The notes under the pieces: generated by a model
Seen by the model: only the letters and a program-made list of their open reading frames with translations
Told to the model about the DNA's origin: nothing
The model's database searches: none
Part shown: in pieces, positions 12,760-15,014 of the stretch
Numbering within the stretch: position 1 is the stretch's first letter
Layout of the letters: each line of letters begins with the position of its first letter
Program-made: the position numbers and the translations under genes
Assembly: GCA_036500145.1 (NCBI GenBank)
Contig: DASYCO010000033.1
Coordinates: forward strand, 1 to 15,014
Length of the DNA stretch: 15,014 nucleotides
Direction of reading: 5' to 3'
Source of the DNA: CAMAVH01 sp036500145
GTDB taxonomy: Bacteria > Pseudomonadota > Alphaproteobacteria > SMXQ01

Positions 12760-13608
12760 CTATTTTTCTACGGGTGCGTCTGCTTGCGCGCCCCATTCCG
12801 ACCAGGAGCCGTCATAGACCGCGGCGTCGTCGCGCCCGGTGAGGTAGAGGCCGAAGGCGAGAATGGCGGCGGTGAGGCCGGAGCCGCAGCTGGCGGTGAC
12901 GCGCTGCTTGGTGGTGACGCCGACGTCGGCGAAGAGCTTCTGCAGTTCGGCGGGCGCTTTCATCGTGCCGGTCGCGCCGTCGATCAGGGCCTGGAACGGC
13001 AGGTTGCGGCTGCGGGGAATATGGCCGCCCTTCAGGCCGGGGCGCGGCTCGGGCTCGACGCCCTTGAAGCGGCCTTCGCTGCGCGCGTCGACCACGAGGT
13101 CGCGTTCCGAATCGATGTTGGCGCGCATGGCGGCGAGGTCGCGCACCAGCTTGCCGTTGAAATGGGCGCGGAAGTTCTTCGGCGCGGGCGTCGGACTGGC
13201 GGCCTCGGCCGGGCGGCCTTCCTTGCGCCATTTCGGCAGGCCGCCGTCGAGCACGGCGACGCGGCTATGGCCGAAGGCGCGGAAGGTCCACCAGGCGCGC
13301 GGCGCGGCGAAGATGCCGGCGCCGTCGTAGATCACCACGTCGTCCTCGTTGCCGATGCCGAGCGCGCTGACCGCCGCACCGAATTCGGCAGGCGTCGGCA
13401 GCATGTGGGGCAGGGAAGAGCTGGTGTCGGCGATGCGGTCGATGTCGAAGAACATCGCGCCGGGAATGTGCCCGGCGGCATATTCGGCTTGGGCGTCGCG
13501 CGCCTGAGCGGGCATGTACCAGGAGGCGTCGAGGATCTTGAGGTTCGGGTTGCCGAGCCGTTCGGCGAGCCAGTCGGTCGAGACGAGGGGCGGCAGCTGC
13601 TCGGTCAT
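12760..13608 (-). CDS. sseA: 3-mercaptopyruvate sulfurtransferase
   Basis: This tandem-rhodanese enzyme transfers the sulfur of 3-mercaptopyruvate to thiols or cyanide and can yield H2S. The 282 residues form two rhodanese domains (about 8-135 and 155-280). The active-site loop is CGSGLTA (241-247, catalytic C241), close to the CG(S/T)GVTA signature of mercaptopyruvate sulfurtransferases and unlike the CRKGVT loop of thiosulfate rhodanese. The N-terminal domain has no active cysteine in its loop (YDGAGIFAAPRAWW), as expected. The GHIPRSRNLPF and YDGSWSEWG segments are also typical. It starts four bases after the cysK stop and ends five bases before metC, so it belongs to the same transcript. 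The ribosome binding site is weak, suggesting coupling. Localisation is probably cytosolic; no signal peptide is seen. Confidence 0.93.
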   Translation of the reverse strand: MTEQLPPLVSTDWLAERLGNPNLKILDASWYMPAQARDAQAEYAAGHIPGAMFFDIDRIADTSSSLPHMLPTPAEFGAAVSALGIGNEDDVVIYDGAGIFAAPRAWWTFRAFGHSRVAVLDGGLPKWRKEGRPAEAASPTPAPKNFRAHFNGKLVRDLAAMRANIDSERDLVVDARSEGRFKGVEPEPRPGLKGGHIPRSRNLPFQALIDGATGTMKAPAELQKLFADVGVTTKQRVTASCGSGLTAAILAFGLYLTGRDDAAVYDGSWSEWGAQADAPVEK

Positions 13609-13612
13609 GCCG

Positions 13613-14611
13613 TCACAGCCAGTCCGGCACGGGCAGGTGGCGTTCGCGCAGGAACTTCGGATTGAACAGCTTCGACTGATAGCGCTGGCCGTAGTCGGCG
13701 AGGATGGTGACGATGGTGTGGCCCGGGCCCATCTGCTTGGCGAGCTTGATGGCGCCGGCGACGTTGATGCCGGACGAGCCGCCGAGGCAGAGGCCTTCGT
13801 ACTTCAGCAGGTCGAACACCACGGGCAGGGCCTCTTCGTCCGTCACCTGGAAGGCCTCGTCGATCGGCGCGCCTTCGAGGTTCTTGGTAATGCGGCCCTG
13901 GCCGATGCCCTCGGTGATCGAGGTGCCTTCGGCCTTCAGCTCGCCGTGCTTGTAGTAGTTGTAGAGCGACGCGCCCATCGGGTCGGCGATGGCGATGACG
14001 ACCTTGCTGCTGCGGTCCTTGAGCGCCAGTCCGGTGCCGGCCAGCGTGCCGCCGGTGCCGACGGCGCAGACGAAGCCGTCGACCTTGCCGTCGGTCTGGC
14101 GCCAGATCTCCGGGCCGGTGCCCTCGACATGGGCCATGCGGTTGGCGATGTTGTCGAACTGGTTGGCCCAGACTGCGCCGTTGGGCTCCTTGGCGGCGAG
14201 CTCTTCGGCGAGGCGGCCGGAATATTTCACGTAGTTGTTCGGATCGGAATAGGGCACGGCGGGCACTTCGATCAGCTCGGCGCCGCACAGCCGCAGCATG
14301 TCCTTCTTTTCCTGGCTCTGCGTGTCGGGGATCACGATCACCGAACGGTAGCCGCGCGCGTTGCCGACCAATGCCAGGCCGATGCCGGTATTGCCGGCGG
14401 TGCCTTCGACGATGACGCCGCCCGGCTTCAGCACGCCGCGCTTCTCGGCGTCGCGGATGATGAAGAGCGCCGCGCGGTCCTTGACCGAGCCGCCGGGATT
14501 GAGGAATTCGGCCTTGCCGTAGATTTCGCAGCCGGTGTCGTCGGAGGCCTTGCGCAGGCGAATGAGCGGCGTCTTGCCGATGGTGCCGAGGAAGCCGTTA
14601 CGAATATCCAT
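13613..14611 (-). CDS. cysK: Cysteine synthase A-type enzyme (O-acetylserine sulfhydrylase)
   Basis: This PLP enzyme should replace the acetyl group of O-acetylserine with sulfide to form cysteine in the cytosol. The 332 residues have the PLP lysine in NPGGSVKDRA (K44), the phosphate-binding GTGGT (185-189) and the Ser pair in LGGSSGIN (S279/S280). The substrate loop reads EGTAGNTGIG (71-76 TAGNTG) where E. coli CysK has TSGNTG. I recognise this variant from a widespread alphaproteobacterial group annotated as cysteine synthase A. Because of the loop, related beta-synthase activities (cystathionine beta-synthase or O-phosphoserine use) are possible. It is the first gene of the cysK-sseA-metC operon. 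The ATG at 14611 has no clear Shine-Dalgarno sequence. The upstream gap contains two inverted repeats that could be regulatory. Confidence 0.9.
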   Translation of the reverse strand: MDIRNGFLGTIGKTPLIRLRKASDDTGCEIYGKAEFLNPGGSVKDRAALFIIRDAEKRGVLKPGGVIVEGTAGNTGIGLALVGNARGYRSVIVIPDTQSQEKKDMLRLCGAELIEVPAVPYSDPNNYVKYSGRLAEELAAKEPNGAVWANQFDNIANRMAHVEGTGPEIWRQTDGKVDGFVCAVGTGGTLAGTGLALKDRSSKVVIAIADPMGASLYNYYKHGELKAEGTSITEGIGQGRITKNLEGAPIDEAFQVTDEEALPVVFDLLKYEGLCLGGSSGINVAGAIKLAKQMGPGHTIVTILADYGQRYQSKLFNPKFLRERHLPVPDWL

Positions 14612-14625
14612 GGGGTGCGTGTTCT

Positions 14626-14658
14626 ACAATCTTGTTATGGGAAAAGCCTTGGTTTCCC
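14626..14658 (-). promoter_or_regulatory. Inverted repeats in the cysK upstream region
   Basis: The 97 bases between the Nudix gene and cysK hold two inverted repeats. ACAATCTTGT (14626-14635) has perfect 4-bp arms. GGGAAA (14639-14644) and TTTCCC (14653-14658) are 6-bp arms around 8 bases. The larger one could fold as a hairpin, but on the minus strand ATAACAAG follows rather than a T-run, so a terminator for the Nudix gene is unlikely. The position, 15-47 bases before the cysK ATG, suits an operator. No known motif is recognised. Confidence 0.3.
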
Positions 14659-14708
14659 TTGGCTCTATCGTGGATTGCAGAGTACCGGCAGGGTCGGCAG
14701 GGATCAAG

Positions 14709-15014
14709 TCAGGCGCTCGCCCCCCAGCTTGCGCGCACTTTATCGCGGTTCAGGGCGAGCCATTGCAGCGCAATAATGGTCAGCCCGTTGGTGTACCGCC
14801 CTTCGTCCAGCCAAGCGATGGCTCGTGCGGCAGGGACCACCATGACGCGAATATCCTCGCCTTCGCCGTCCATGCCATGGAGGCCGCCGGCCTTGCTGGC
14901 ATCGACCCGGCCGCAGAACAGCGCGCAGCTTTCCGACGAGCCGCCTGGCGTGGTCAGATAATGATGCATCAGGATGAGATCGGCGATGTCGCAGCCCGAT
15001 TCTTCCTGGGCTTC
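14709..15014 (-). CDS. Nudix hydrolase, ADP-ribose pyrophosphatase type, C-terminal part
   Basis: The frame is open from the right edge of the window to a TGA at 14709-14711, giving 101 residues of a protein whose N-terminus lies outside. The first residues, EAQEESGC, are the end of a Nudix box (the REuxEExGu part; E, E, E and G visible). Next come HHYLTTPGGSSE, LFCGRVDA, EGEDIRV and a C-terminal IIALQWLAL helix. The pattern matches NudF-type ADP-ribose pyrophosphatases, which hydrolyse ADP-ribose and related nucleotide sugars to AMP and a sugar phosphate using Mg2+. It lies upstream of cysK on the same strand, 97 bases away, and may be a separate unit. The exact substrate cannot be confirmed because most of the Nudix box is missing. 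Confidence 0.82.
   Translation of the reverse strand, partial: EAQEESGCDIADLILMHHYLTTPGGSSESCALFCGRVDASKAGGLHGMDGEGEDIRVMVVPAARAIAWLDEGRYTNGLTIIALQWLALNRDKVRASWGASA

Noticed and set aside
11630..12817. A 395-codon plus-strand ORF opposite metC; similar long ORFs lie opposite znuC (9714-10847, minus) and cysK (13514-14776, plus).
   Set aside because: All are antisense to genes with complete catalytic motifs and show the same His, Arg, Ala and Gly bias without recognisable domains.
14639..14658. An intrinsic terminator for the Nudix gene.
   Set aside because: The stem is only 6 bp and no T-run follows on the minus strand.
1..15014. Mobile elements, CRISPR arrays, tRNA or rRNA genes, or an anti-phage system.
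   Set aside because: I read for transposase motifs, terminal repeats, spaced direct repeats and RNA gene patterns and saw none. Nearly every base is accounted for by metabolic, transport or regulatory genes.

Overview
The window is GC-rich and densely packed, with short gaps and many overlapping or coupled genes. Its gene content fits an alphaproteobacterium, probably Rhodospirillales-like. Three things support this: a perfect CtrA-type motif (TTAA-N7-TTAA), a small secreted protein with the C-terminal domain seen beside alphaproteobacterial 17-kDa surface antigens, and a zur-znuC-znuB cluster. No species can be named from the sequence. I see no insertion sequence, phage gene, CRISPR array, tRNA or rRNA.

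Layout. (1) Positions 1-2452 hold the end of a SemiSWEET-type sugar transporter, a convergent GMC-family FAD oxidoreductase, and a small exported Tyr/Pro-rich protein with its own terminator. (2) Positions 2453-4092 hold an intergenic region with the CtrA-type site and a large pentapeptide-repeat protein. (3) Positions 4200-6152 hold three methionine-salvage genes, mtnB-mtnD-mtnC, in one direction. (4) Positions 6240-7828 hold two unlike glycerophosphodiester phosphodiesterase (GDPD) genes that converge with overlapping stop codons; the first may be preceded by a coupled small ORF. (5) Positions 7898-9279 (minus strand) hold ghrA-like and hisI. (6) Positions 9280-9414 are a divergent control region with a perfect Zur box, followed by zur-znuC-znuB on the plus strand, each overlapping the next. 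(7) Positions 11555-14611 (minus strand) hold cysK-sseA-metC, a compact cysteine/sulfur operon whose last gene overlaps the 3' end of znuB. (8) The right edge holds the C-terminal part of a Nudix hydrolase of the ADP-ribose pyrophosphatase type.

How the genes work together. Zur would bind its box when zinc is plentiful and shut off znuCB. Because the same box lies in front of the divergent hisI, which encodes a zinc enzyme, hisI and ghrA may share this control. ZnuC ends in a histidine-rich tail. The periplasmic zinc-binding partner ZnuA is not in the window. The mtnBDC cluster recycles methylthioribulose-1-phosphate toward the keto acid of methionine, while cysK, sseA and metC make and break down cysteine and cystathionine. 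The window is therefore rich in sulfur amino acid metabolism.

Nothing here is clearly a new system. The most interesting points are the shared Zur box with its 19-nt promoter spacer, the CtrA-type site before the pentapeptide gene, the grouping of three potential H2S-producing enzymes, and the overlapping convergent gene ends.
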